Positions 17,600 through 24,488 of a stretch of 35,761 nucleotides of DNA are shown here, in pieces (the stretch's first letter is position 1; every line of letters begins with the position of its first letter). The stretch lies in contig JAMNZY010000105.1 of NCBI GenBank assembly GCA_023622055.1, positions 1 through 35,761 of the forward strand, given 5' to 3'. The notes under the pieces were generated by a model. That model worked only from the letters and a program-made list of their open reading frames with translations. It was not told where the DNA came from and did not search any database. Made by a program: the position numbers and the translations under genes. This DNA is from Bacillota bacterium. GTDB taxonomy: Bacteria; Bacillota; Thermosediminibacteria; Thermosediminibacterales; Tepidanaerobacteraceae.

Positions 17600-18502
17600 A
17601 TGGTTTTATATTTTGATGTAGTGCTATTAATAAATCTTTTGATGAATTACATGATACTATATTTTGTTGCATTGGTTTTAAACTTAAATAAAACATTTTC
17701 CAGGATGATTCTTGGAGCAATACTTGGATGTTTGTTTTTGCTAAGTGTTGTTTCAGAAAAATTTGCAGCACTACAATCTTTTCCTGTGAAAGTAGCAATC
17801 TCAGCAGTCATGATTTTAGTTACCTTTCAGCCTAAAAGCTTCAGAGATTTTTTAAAGGTCCTCAGCTTTTTTTATCTGATATCTTTTATGACGGGCGGTG
17901 GTGTCTTAGCATTTTTTTATTTACTTAATCTCAGACAAAATCCAATAACCGATGCTCTCATATTTAATAATATTTCAGTTCCATGGTGGATATTACTTGT
18001 TTCAGCCCTTACACTGTTTTTATTTTTAAAACATCTATGGCCACTATTGTACAATATATTATCCAAGGATACATTTTTGGCTCTTACCACAATAGTAATC
18101 GAGGATAAACCCATAGAAATTAAAGGCCTCATCGACACAGGTAATGATCTTTTTGACCCTGTATCCAACTACCCTGTCATAATTGTAGAATTAGATGCCA
18201 TAAAAGACGTTTTCAGCAAAGATTTGCAAGCAATCCTTGAAAAAGGTCCAGAAGAGAACCTTGCGACCTTGGGAGAAATTTTAGGGAATTCAAACTTGGC
18301 CAATAGGTTTAGAATAATTCCCTACGAAAGTATCGGCAAACGAAAAGGCTTAATGATAGGATTTAAACCAGATATAGTCAAAATACAGCACAATGATAAA
18401 ATCAAAACAACAAAAGAAGCAGTTATAGGAATATATCAGAGGGTCCTTTCACCTGAGGGAACTTATAGGGCTCTCTTGAATCCCGTCCTTTTAAATGAAT
18501 GA
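17600..18502 (+). CDS. spoIIGA: Sporulation sigma-E processing peptidase SpoIIGA
   Basis: SpoIIGA is a membrane aspartic protease that cleaves the pro-sequence of sigma-E in the mother cell after a signal from the forespore (SpoIIR). The N-terminal half has about five hydrophobic helices, and the C-terminal half carries the protease motif LIDTGN with Asp179. At 300 aa it is close to the B. subtilis protein. ATG 17600 follows AGAGGAGGG. It is directly upstream of its substrate gene sigE, 29 nt away, the standard spoIIG operon. Confidence 0.95.
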   Translation: MVLYFDVVLLINLLMNYMILYFVALVLNLNKTFSRMILGAILGCLFLLSVVSEKFAALQSFPVKVAISAVMILVTFQPKSFRDFLKVLSFFYLISFMTGGGVLAFFYLLNLRQNPITDALIFNNISVPWWILLVSALTLFLFLKHLWPLLYNILSKDTFLALTTIVIEDKPIEIKGLIDTGNDLFDPVSNYPVIIVELDAIKDVFSKDLQAILEKGPEENLATLGEILGNSNLANRFRIIPYESIGKRKGLMIGFKPDIVKIQHNDKIKTTKEAVIGIYQRVLSPEGTYRALLNPVLLNE

Positions 18503-18513
18503 AAAAATTCATT
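18498..18513 (+). other. Small hairpin over the spoIIGA stop codon
   Basis: AATGAA and TTCATT form a 6-bp inverted repeat with an A4 loop spanning the spoIIGA stop, just upstream of the sigE SD GGGGGAAGGA. Any role in adjusting sigE translation is speculative. Confidence 0.3.
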
Positions 18514-18531
18514 AGGGGGAAGGAATAGTAA

Positions 18532-19251
18532 ATGCTAAAGTTTAAAAAAATAAAATTAGCAATTATAAAGTTGTTAAAACAACTGGGCATATTAAAAAAG
18601 TCCGTAATTTACTACATCAGCGGCAGTGAAGCATTGCCACCTCCGCTTACTGTTGATGAAGAAATATTCTACTTGCACAAACTGGAAAAGGGAGATTCAG
18701 GTGTAAAAAGTGTTTTAATTGAACGCAACCTTAGATTAGTTGTTTATATTGCTCGCAAGTTTGAAAATACAGGAGTAGGTATTGAAGATTTAGTATCTAT
18801 TGGAACTATTGGCCTTATAAAAGCCATTAATACTTTTGATCCTAATAAAAAAATAAAGCTTGCTACATATGCTTCCAAATGCATCGAAAACGAAATATTA
18901 ATGTACTTGAGGCGGAATAATAAAACTAGAGTAGAAGTGTCTTTTGATGAACCTCTAAACATCGATTGGGACGGAAACGAACTATTATTGTCAGATATAT
19001 TAGGCACTGATAATGATATGATATACAAGTATATTGAGGATGAAGTAGATAGAGAGCTCCTTAAAGAAGCTATGAAGAGACTATCCCAACGGGAGCAGTG
19101 CATTATAAAACTTCGCTTTGGATTAAATGGAGGAGTTGAAAAAACACAAAAAGAGGTGGCAGACCTTTTAGGTATTTCACAATCATATATTTCCCGCCTT
19201 GAAAAGAAAATTATAAAGCGTCTTAAAAAAGAAATGGTTCGCATGATGTAA
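18532..19251 (+). CDS. sigE: RNA polymerase sigma-E factor precursor (mother cell)
   Basis: Sigma-E drives early mother-cell gene expression in sporulation. The first 27 residues form a basic, amphipathic pro-sequence ([19 protein letters not shown]) that ends at the tyrosine pair in [14 protein letters not shown]. By alignment with B. subtilis, cleavage by SpoIIGA would fall between Tyr27 and Tyr28. Region 2 ([29 protein letters not shown]) and region 4 ([31 protein letters not shown]) are intact. Length is 239 aa, and SD GGGGGAAGGA precedes the ATG. Confidence 0.97.
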   Translation: MLKFKKIKLAIIKLLKQLGILKKSVIYYISGSEALPPPLTVDEEIFYLHKLEKGDSGVKSVLIERNLRLVVYIARKFENTGVGIEDLVSIGTIGLIKAINTFDPNKKIKLATYASKCIENEILMYLRRNNKTRVEVSFDEPLNIDWDGNELLLSDILGTDNDMIYKYIEDEVDRELLKEAMKRLSQREQCIIKLRFGLNGGVEKTQKEVADLLGISQSYISRLEKKIIKRLKKEMVRMM

Positions 19252-19266
19252 TTTAATAGAAAGCAT

Positions 19267-19296
19267 GTATAAAAACCTCTCCCTATGGCAAAACTT
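19267..19296 (+). promoter_or_regulatory. Sigma-F-type promoter for sigG
   Basis: GTATA (19267-19271), a 15-bp spacer, and GGCAAAACTT (19287-19296) match the forespore sigma-F consensus GYWTA-N15-GGNNANAMTR at every defined position except the last. In B. subtilis sigG is first transcribed by sigma-F and then by sigma-G itself. The predicted start is near 19302, about 30 nt before the sigG TTG. Confidence 0.75.
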
Positions 19297-19329
19297 TAAA
19301 TGAAAACTTGGGAAGACAGGGGGAGGTTT
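19273..19329 (+). promoter_or_regulatory. Leader hairpin that hides the sigG ribosome binding site in read-through RNA
   Basis: AAACCTCTCCCT (19273-19284) pairs with AGGGGGAGGTTT (19318-19329) over 12 bp with one G-U. The right arm contains the whole sigG SD; the left arm lies in the spacer of the sigma-F-type promoter. RNA arriving from spoIIGA-sigE would contain both arms. RNA begun at the sigma-F start would contain only the right arm and stay open. Confidence 0.7.
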
Positions 19330-19331
19330 CT

Positions 19332-20105
19332 TTGATTGTAAATAAAGTTGAAATATGTGGAGTAAATACATCTAAACTCCCAGTGCTTTCCAATGCCAAA
19401 ATGCGAGAACTTTTTTTACAAGTTAAAAAGGGAGACAAAGAAGCACGGGAAAAACTAATAAATGGCAATCTTAGGCTCGTATTGAGTGTAATCCAAAGGT
19501 TTAACAATAGAGGAGAATATGTAGATGACCTGTTTCAAGTAGGCTGCATAGGGCTTATGAAAGCTATAGATAACTTTGATTTAAGCCAAAATGTGAAGTT
19601 TTCAACATATGCTGTGCCTATGATAATAGGTGAAATTAGAAGATATCTTAGAGACAACAATCAAATTAGAGTTAGCAGATCTTTAAGAGATATTGCATAT
19701 AAAGCTCTTCAAGTGAGAGATAGTTTAATTACAAAAAATTCTAGAGAGCCATCTATAAGCGAGGTAGCTAAAGAAATGAATATGCCTAGTGAAGAGATAG
19801 TTTTCGCATTGGATGCTATTCAAGAACCCATTTCACTTTTTGAACCCATTTACCATGATGATGGAGATCCTATTTTTGTAATGGACCAAATTAGTGATGA
19901 AAAAAACAAGGATGACCAATGGCTCCAAGGTATTTCAATTAAAGAAGCAATGCAAAAATTAGGTGAAAGAGAGAAGAAGATTTTGAATTTGAGATTTTTT
20001 GAAGGAAAAACTCAAATGGAAGTTGCTCAAGAGATCGGTATATCACAAGCACAAGTTTCACGACTTGAAAAGGCAGCACTTAAACACATGAGAAAATATA
20101 TTTAA
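19332..20105 (+). CDS. sigG: RNA polymerase sigma-G factor (forespore)
   Basis: Sigma-G directs late forespore transcription. The N-terminus NKVEICGVNTSKLPVL is the diagnostic sigma-G start, followed by region 2 (NGNLRLVLSVIQRFNNRGEYVDD in pieces, QVGCIGLMKAIDNFDL), region 3 (SRSLRDIAYKALQVRD) and region 4 (KTQMEVAQEIGISQAQVSRLE). The track begins at TTG 19308, but that would put the SD inside the protein. TTG 19332, 5 nt after GGAGG, matches the family N-terminus and gives 257 aa. The UUG start and masked SD both point to tight translational control. It has no pro-sequence, unlike sigE. Confidence 0.97.
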   Translation: MIVNKVEICGVNTSKLPVLSNAKMRELFLQVKKGDKEAREKLINGNLRLVLSVIQRFNNRGEYVDDLFQVGCIGLMKAIDNFDLSQNVKFSTYAVPMIIGEIRRYLRDNNQIRVSRSLRDIAYKALQVRDSLITKNSREPSISEVAKEMNMPSEEIVFALDAIQEPISLFEPIYHDDGDPIFVMDQISDEKNKDDQWLQGISIKEAMQKLGEREKKILNLRFFEGKTQMEVAQEIGISQAQVSRLEKAALKHMRKYI

Positions 20106-20120
20106 TATGGAGATGATAAT

Positions 20121-20285
20121 ATGAAATTGTTTTTAAATAGATTTGCCGTATTTGTACTAGCATTGCTTTTGTTCATGAATTTCTACATTGCTCCCAAAAG
20201 CATAGTAGCATATAACACTAAAAATTTAACCTCCATGAATGTTGTAGCAAAAAATTATATTGTTAAAAGTGTCAGTGGAAACTAA
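20121..20285 (+). CDS. 54-aa membrane or secreted peptide downstream of sigG
   Basis: This ORF is too short for the supplied track. ATG 20121 follows GGAGATGA with good spacing and is only 15 nt after the sigG stop. The product starts MKLFLNRFAVFVLALLLFMN, a basic residue plus a long hydrophobic core, then APKSIVA and a polar tail of about 24 residues. It looks like a signal peptide (possible cleavage after IVA) or a single-span protein. The ORF ends at the sigG terminator, so it would be co-transcribed with sigG in the forespore. I do not recognise the family; function is unknown. Confidence 0.6.
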   Translation: MKLFLNRFAVFVLALLLFMNFYIAPKSIVAYNTKNLTSMNVVAKNYIVKSVSGN

Positions 20286-20309
20286 GGCCTAAAAGGGCCT
20301 TGTTTTTTT
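20284..20309 (+). terminator. Rho-independent terminator after sigG and the 54-aa gene
   Basis: AAGGCC and GGCCTT form a 6-bp stem with a 6-nt loop, followed by TG and T7. The stem begins inside the stop codon of the small ORF. Confidence 0.85.
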
Positions 20310-20316
20310 CACATTT

Positions 20317-20345
20317 TTAAGATTATGTGAATATAATACTATAAT
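20317..20345 (+). promoter_or_regulatory. Candidate sigma-A promoter for ylmC
   Basis: TTAAGA (20317-20322) and consensus TATAAT (20340-20345) are 17 bp apart, directly after the sigG terminator. A second TATAAT begins at 20332. I saw no good sporulation-sigma match here. Confidence 0.45.
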
Positions 20346-20384
20346 AATGTTATTTTCGTTTAATCATGGAAGGGGGTTATGACA

Positions 20385-20642
20385 ATGATGAAGACTTCTG
20401 AATTGAGGCAAAGGGAAGTTATAAATATAGTCGATGGCAAGAGGCTGGGCTATGTGACGGATTTAGATATAGATTTGGAAAAGGGCATGATAAAATCCAT
20501 AATTATTCCTGGCCACAGTAAAATATTTAGCCTGTTTTCAAAATCTGGAGATTATGTAATTCCATGGGAGCAAATCAAGACAATCGGTTCTGATGTGATC
20601 CTTGTAGAATTACCAAACTATATGAGTTCCGGCAAAGTCTAA
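20385..20642 (+). CDS. ylmC: YlmC/YmxH family PRC-barrel sporulation protein
   Basis: This is a small PRC-barrel protein of the YlmC/YmxH family, restricted to endospore formers; its molecular role is unknown. Family traits are KTSELRQREVINIVDGKRLGYV in outline, DLDIDLEKGMIKSIIIPG, and VIPWEQIKTIGSDVILV. Length is 85 aa from ATG 20385. The track's ATG 20379 is too close to the SD GGAAGGGGG; ATG 20385 (8 nt) or ATG 20388 (11 nt) are better. Its place just after sigG is the same as in B. subtilis. Confidence 0.88.
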   Translation: MMKTSELRQREVINIVDGKRLGYVTDLDIDLEKGMIKSIIIPGHSKIFSLFSKSGDYVIPWEQIKTIGSDVILVELPNYMSSGKV

Positions 20643-20655
20643 AGTTTTAACTTGC

Positions 20656-20684
20656 TTTATATTTGCCATAAAAAACAGTATAAT
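20656..20684 (+). promoter_or_regulatory. Candidate promoter for nrdR
   Basis: TTTATA (20656-20661) and TATAAT (20679-20684) are 17 bp apart. The -10 is embedded in ACAGTATAATGT, an imperfect palindrome (ACA-N-TATA-N-TGT). A repressor site for NrdR itself is conceivable but not shown. Confidence 0.42.
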
Positions 20685-20707
20685 GTTTATAACAAGGAGG
20701 TGGCAGT

Positions 20708-21163
20708 ATGAAGTGCCCTTTTTGCGGCAATATGGAAAGTAAGGTTATGGACTCAAGACCCACTGAAGAAGGGACAATTATTAGGAGACGCCGGGAATGC
20801 CCATCATGTAAAAAGAGATTTACCACGTACGAAAGGGTAGATGAACTGCCTTTAACCGTTATTAAAAAGAGTGGAATGCGGGAAGTTTTTGATACCCATA
20901 AAATAATAAATGGTTTACTTAAAGCTTGTGAGAAACGGCCTATTTCTATCGAAATGATTCAAAACATTGCTAATGACATAGAAAAAGAACTTAAAAACAA
21001 CATGGAACAGGAAGTGGAAAGTAAAAGAATCGGAGAAATGGTCATGGACAGACTCAAAGAAATAGATGAAGTGGCTTATGTAAGGTTTGCGTCAGTTTAT
21101 AGACAATTCAAGGATATTGATTCTTATATTGAAGAAATCAAAAGATTAAAACAGGATAGATAA
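20708..21163 (+). CDS. nrdR: Transcriptional repressor NrdR
   Basis: NrdR represses ribonucleotide reductase genes and senses ATP/dATP. An N-terminal zinc ribbon has the pairs CPFC (Cys3, Cys6) and CPSC (Cys31, Cys34) with RRRREC and RFTTYERV, and an ATP-cone domain runs from about residue 49 ([12 protein letters not shown]) to [14 protein letters not shown]. Length is 151 aa, exactly typical. AAGGAGGTGGC gives a strong SD. It lies 14 nt upstream of the radical SAM gene, so the two are probably co-transcribed. Confidence 0.96.
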   Translation: MKCPFCGNMESKVMDSRPTEEGTIIRRRRECPSCKKRFTTYERVDELPLTVIKKSGMREVFDTHKIINGLLKACEKRPISIEMIQNIANDIEKELKNNMEQEVESKRIGEMVMDRLKEIDEVAYVRFASVYRQFKDIDSYIEEIKRLKQDR

Positions 21164-21177
21164 TTTTTGGAGGAATC

Positions 21178-22908
21178 ATGTCTGCAAAAAAATATAATGA
21201 GAACATGCGCAAATTCTTATCCAGGGAAAAAAATTTTTTGCCCATAAAAATTAAAGGATCTGTACCCATAAATGTGGCATTAGTATATCCCAATACATAC
21301 CATATGGGAATGTCTAATCTGGGTTTCCATTCGATTTACTATCAGATAAATTCCAGAGACGATGCACTATGTCATAGAGCCTTTATGCCAAAAAGCACTG
21401 GAAATACAAATGATATTTATACTCTGGAAGGGGACAAACCTTTAAATGAATATGATATAGTGGGATTTTCAATTTCCTTTGAGTTAGACTATATCAATAT
21501 AATAAAAATCCTTGAATCTGCCCATATCTCTGTTTTTTCCCAAAATCGCAACAGACCATTGATAATGGCAGGAGGCCCTGCAGCTACTTTTAATCCTGAA
21601 CCTCTATCTCCCTTTGTAGATTTTTTTGTTATAGGTGAGGGAGAAGAGGTAATTCATGAAATATTAGAAGAGTATAAGAGATTTCAAAGTAGGGACAAGC
21701 AGGAGATTCTGGAAGCACTATCTCAAATAAAGGGCGTTTATGTCCCGGCTTTTTACAAAATAACATATGATAAACAGGGAAAGGTTTTGGATATTAAAAA
21801 CGATGACTTTGTTTCCAGCTCTGTTTCAAAGCGTTGGGTGAGAGACTTAAACAAATACAATACAGAATCTGTAATTTTAACACCATATACTGAATTTAAA
21901 GACATGTTTCTGATAGAAGTATCTAGGGGATGTGGAAGAAATTGTAGATTCTGCATGGCAGGATACTGTTATAGAGCGCCCCGCTACAGGACGTTAGATA
22001 AGGTTTTAGAGCGGGCAGAATTTGGCTCAAAGTACAAAGACAAAATAGGTCTTGTGGGAGCAGCAATATCAGATTATCCTTATATTGACCAGCTAGCTGA
22101 GAAACTGATAGAGATGAATATTAAATTTTCCGTGTCCTCTTTACGGGCAGATACCTTGAGAGAGCCCCTCATGAATGGTTTGGCCTTCAGTGGCCATAAG
22201 ACATTGACTATAGCACCGGAAGCAGGTTCAGAAAAGTTAAGGAAAGTGATAAATAAGGGGATAACCGATGAAGATGTAATAAACTCCGTTAAATTGGCAC
22301 ACAATTTTGGTGTCAATAACGTAAAATTGTACTACATCATTGGTTTGCCCGAGGAAACTGAAGATGACTTGAAGGAAATGGTACATTTTTTAACATTTTT
22401 AAAGGAATACATGAAAGGCATAGGCAATAAATTGGGCACAATGACTGTTAGTGTAAATCCCTTTATTCCCAAGCCATTTACGCCTTTTCAGTGGCTTGGA
22501 ATGGAACCTGTAAAATTGCTAAATGACAAAATTAACTTCCTTCAAAGCCGGCTGAGACCTATGGGAATCAAGGTGATTTTTGAAAGCCCTCGCCTTTCAG
22601 AAATTCAATCAGCCCTTGCTCGAGGGGATAGACATACAGGCCTTTTACTCTATGAGATTTATAAAAAAGGTGCCACCAACTCTGCTTATAAAAATGCTGA
22701 AATTGAAGGAAAAAATATAAGCTATTATGCTCACCGTCAATTAGACCACGATGACATTTTGCCATGGAGCCACATAGATATAGGATTAAAAAAAGAATAT
22801 TTTATCTCCGAATACAATAAGGCATTAGAAGGCAAACATACAGCAAGATGCACAGATGAAAAGTGCAGGACCTGTAAAATCTGCCAAAATAAAATAATCG
22901 AGGTGTGA
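21178..22908 (+). CDS. B12-binding-fold radical SAM protein, function unknown (TIGR03960-like)
   Basis: This is a two-domain radical SAM enzyme. The N-terminal part resembles a cobalamin-binding fold (NVALVYPNTYHMGMSNLGF, MAGGPAATFNPEP, FFVIGEGEEVIHEIL) but shows no DxHxxG cobalamin ligand motif. The radical SAM core has CGRNCRFC with cysteines 252, 256 and 259 for a 4Fe-4S cluster, then APEAGSEKLRKVINKG and IGLPEETEDD. The last 20 residues hold four more cysteines (CTDEKCRTCKIC), a possible second cluster or zinc site. It resembles the family paired with a DUF2344 protein in clostridia, but no such partner gene is here. Start ATG 21178 follows TTGGAGGAATC. The substrate is unknown. Confidence 0.82.
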   Translation: MSAKKYNENMRKFLSREKNFLPIKIKGSVPINVALVYPNTYHMGMSNLGFHSIYYQINSRDDALCHRAFMPKSTGNTNDIYTLEGDKPLNEYDIVGFSISFELDYINIIKILESAHISVFSQNRNRPLIMAGGPAATFNPEPLSPFVDFFVIGEGEEVIHEILEEYKRFQSRDKQEILEALSQIKGVYVPAFYKITYDKQGKVLDIKNDDFVSSSVSKRWVRDLNKYNTESVILTPYTEFKDMFLIEVSRGCGRNCRFCMAGYCYRAPRYRTLDKVLERAEFGSKYKDKIGLVGAAISDYPYIDQLAEKLIEMNIKFSVSSLRADTLREPLMNGLAFSGHKTLTIAPEAGSEKLRKVINKGITDEDVINSVKLAHNFGVNNVKLYYIIGLPEETEDDLKEMVHFLTFLKEYMKGIGNKLGTMTVSVNPFIPKPFTPFQWLGMEPVKLLNDKINFLQSRLRPMGIKVIFESPRLSEIQSALARGDRHTGLLLYEIYKKGATNSAYKNAEIEGKNISYYAHRQLDHDDILPWSHIDIGLKKEYFISEYNKALEGKHTARCTDEKCRTCKICQNKIIEV

Positions 22909-22911
22909 GCC

Positions 22912-23724
22912 TTGGCTTTCAAACTAAATTATAAAGGAACCATTGCTTATCTTACTATACCATCTTTTGAGGAAACTGGCCTCGTGAAACACGGTTTTTC
23001 TACCCGTTTAGGTGGAGTCAGCAGTCCACCGTACCATGAGTTAAATTTGGGTTTTAAAAAAGAAGATGACAGAAAAAACGTGCTAGAAAATTACAGGCTT
23101 TTCTGCGAAGCCCTGGATATTAATCAAGAAAATCTCGTAGCCTCAGATCAGGTCCATAAAGATAAAATTCATGTGGTAACTTTTGAAGATAGAGGAAAGG
23201 GTATATTTAAGGAATCAGATATAAAAAGTACAGATTCACTAATAACAAAAGACAGACAAGTAGCCTTAGTGACATATTATGCTGACTGTGTGCCGTTGTT
23301 TTTCTTGGATGTAAAAACTCCTGCCATAGGCCTTACTCATGCAGGATGGCGAGGCACTGTCAGCAAAATAGGCCAAAAGACAGTGCTTAAAATGATGAAA
23401 GAATTTGGCTCTATACCAAAAAATATATTAGTAGGCATAGGGCCATGCATAAAAATCTGCTGTTATGAAGTTGATGAGCCGGTTGTAGAAAATATAAAAA
23501 GAGCCTTTAGCTACTGGGATGAACTAATTCAGGAAAGGGGTAAGGGAAAGTGGATGCTGGACTTGGTCCTGGTCAATAAGAAACAATTGGAGGAAGTGGG
23601 AATAAGTCCAGAAAACATCACGGAAAGTGGTTTTTGCACATCCTGCAATAATGATTTATTTTTTTCATACAGAAAAGATAAGGGCCAAACAGGCAGTCTC
23701 GCTGCAGTTCTTCAATTGATATAG
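22912..23724 (+). CDS. pgeF: PgeF/YlmD family laccase-domain protein (YfiH-like)
   Basis: This family is reported both as a purine nucleoside phosphorylase/adenosine deaminase and as a peptidoglycan-editing factor; B. subtilis YlmD is a member. Expected metal ligands are His82 (SDQVHKD), Cys126 (YADCVPLF) and His143 (THAGWRGT). GFSTRLGGVS and GIGPCIKICCYEV are also characteristic. Length is 270 aa. The start is TTG 22912, after GAGGTG that overlaps the end of the radical SAM gene, so translation is probably coupled. In B. subtilis ylmD also follows ylmC. Confidence 0.9.
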   Translation: MAFKLNYKGTIAYLTIPSFEETGLVKHGFSTRLGGVSSPPYHELNLGFKKEDDRKNVLENYRLFCEALDINQENLVASDQVHKDKIHVVTFEDRGKGIFKESDIKSTDSLITKDRQVALVTYYADCVPLFFLDVKTPAIGLTHAGWRGTVSKIGQKTVLKMMKEFGSIPKNILVGIGPCIKICCYEVDEPVVENIKRAFSYWDELIQERGKGKWMLDLVLVNKKQLEEVGISPENITESGFCTSCNNDLFFSYRKDKGQTGSLAAVLQLI

Positions 23725-23729
23725 GTAAA

Positions 23730-23759
23730 GTATATTTTTAAAAGCCTACGGGTAACATA
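23730..23759 (+). promoter_or_regulatory. Sigma-F/sigma-G-type promoter for the DUF1614-spoIIP operon
   Basis: GTATA (23730-23734), a 15-bp spacer and GGGTAACATA (23750-23759) fit GYWTA-N15-GGNNANAMTR with a single mismatch. The geometry is identical to the sigG promoter in this window. Forespore transcription is therefore predicted for the two genes downstream. Confidence 0.6.
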
Positions 23760-23792
23760 AAGACAGACATTTTCCTAGAAAGGAGAATAACA

Positions 23793-24488
23793 ATGCCCGT
23801 AGGTGTAATTCTATTGCTATTGATAGCAATTCTGATTTATTTCGGCCTACTACAAAGGGTATTAGATAGAATGCATATGACCGACAGTATGGCAATGATA
23901 TTTATTGGCCTTATGGTAGTCGGCAGCTTTTTGCCAAATATTCCCTTAGGAAGTCAAATGTCCATAAATATTGGCGGCGGTGTTATCCCTATTATTTTAG
24001 CTGTTTATCTTATACTTACTTCAGATTCCAATCAAGAGAAATTTAGAGCAATCCTGGCATCATTAATAACTGGTGTTGCAATTTTTGTAGCGGGCAAGCT
24101 ATTGCCTGCTGAACCGGGCACTATGATTATTGACCCAATTATAGCATTTGCAATTCTTGCAGGAATAGTAGCATATATTTTTGGCCGCTCCAGAAGAGGT
24201 GCCTTTATAGCAGGTATCCTAGGCATAGTCATAAGCGACTTAATTTCTGCGCTGGGTATAGCCGGAACACCTGTGGGAACAACAATAGGAGGAGCCGGGA
24301 TTTTAGATGCAGCTGTTATTTCAGGCGTTATTGCAGTTGGGCTGTGCGAAATAGTGGGGGAGACTGGAGAAAAACTTATGGGGGGAAGTTGGGCCAAGAA
24401 AAAATCAGAGGAGTCTTCACTGGCCAGCAGCTTAGTCAGGCAAAAAAATTCTCAAGAAGAAGGTGAAAACAGTGAAGAATCCCGATAG
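23793..24488 (+). CDS. DUF1614 family polytopic membrane protein
   Basis: This is an integral membrane protein with about seven hydrophobic helices, starting VGVILLLLIAILIYFGLL and ending DAAVISGVIAVGLCEIVGE. Glycine-rich turns include NIGGGVIPI, IAGTPVGTTIGGAG and FGRSRRGAF, and there is a polar cytoplasmic-looking tail. The overall shape fits DUF1614, whose function is unknown. ATG 23793 follows GAAAGGAG. The 3' end overlaps the SpoIIP-like gene by 17 nt, so the two are probably made together. A sigma-F-like promoter upstream suggests a forespore role; this is inference. Transport or scaffold functions are both possible. Confidence 0.75.
   Translation: MPVGVILLLLIAILIYFGLLQRVLDRMHMTDSMAMIFIGLMVVGSFLPNIPLGSQMSINIGGGVIPIILAVYLILTSDSNQEKFRAILASLITGVAIFVAGKLLPAEPGTMIIDPIIAFAILAGIVAYIFGRSRRGAFIAGILGIVISDLISALGIAGTPVGTTIGGAGILDAAVISGVIAVGLCEIVGETGEKLMGGSWAKKKSEESSLASSLVRQKNSQEEGENSEESR

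Noticed and set aside
18744-19244. 166-aa minus-strand ORF opposite sigE
   Set aside because: Fully antisense to the conserved sigma-E regions with no motif of its own.
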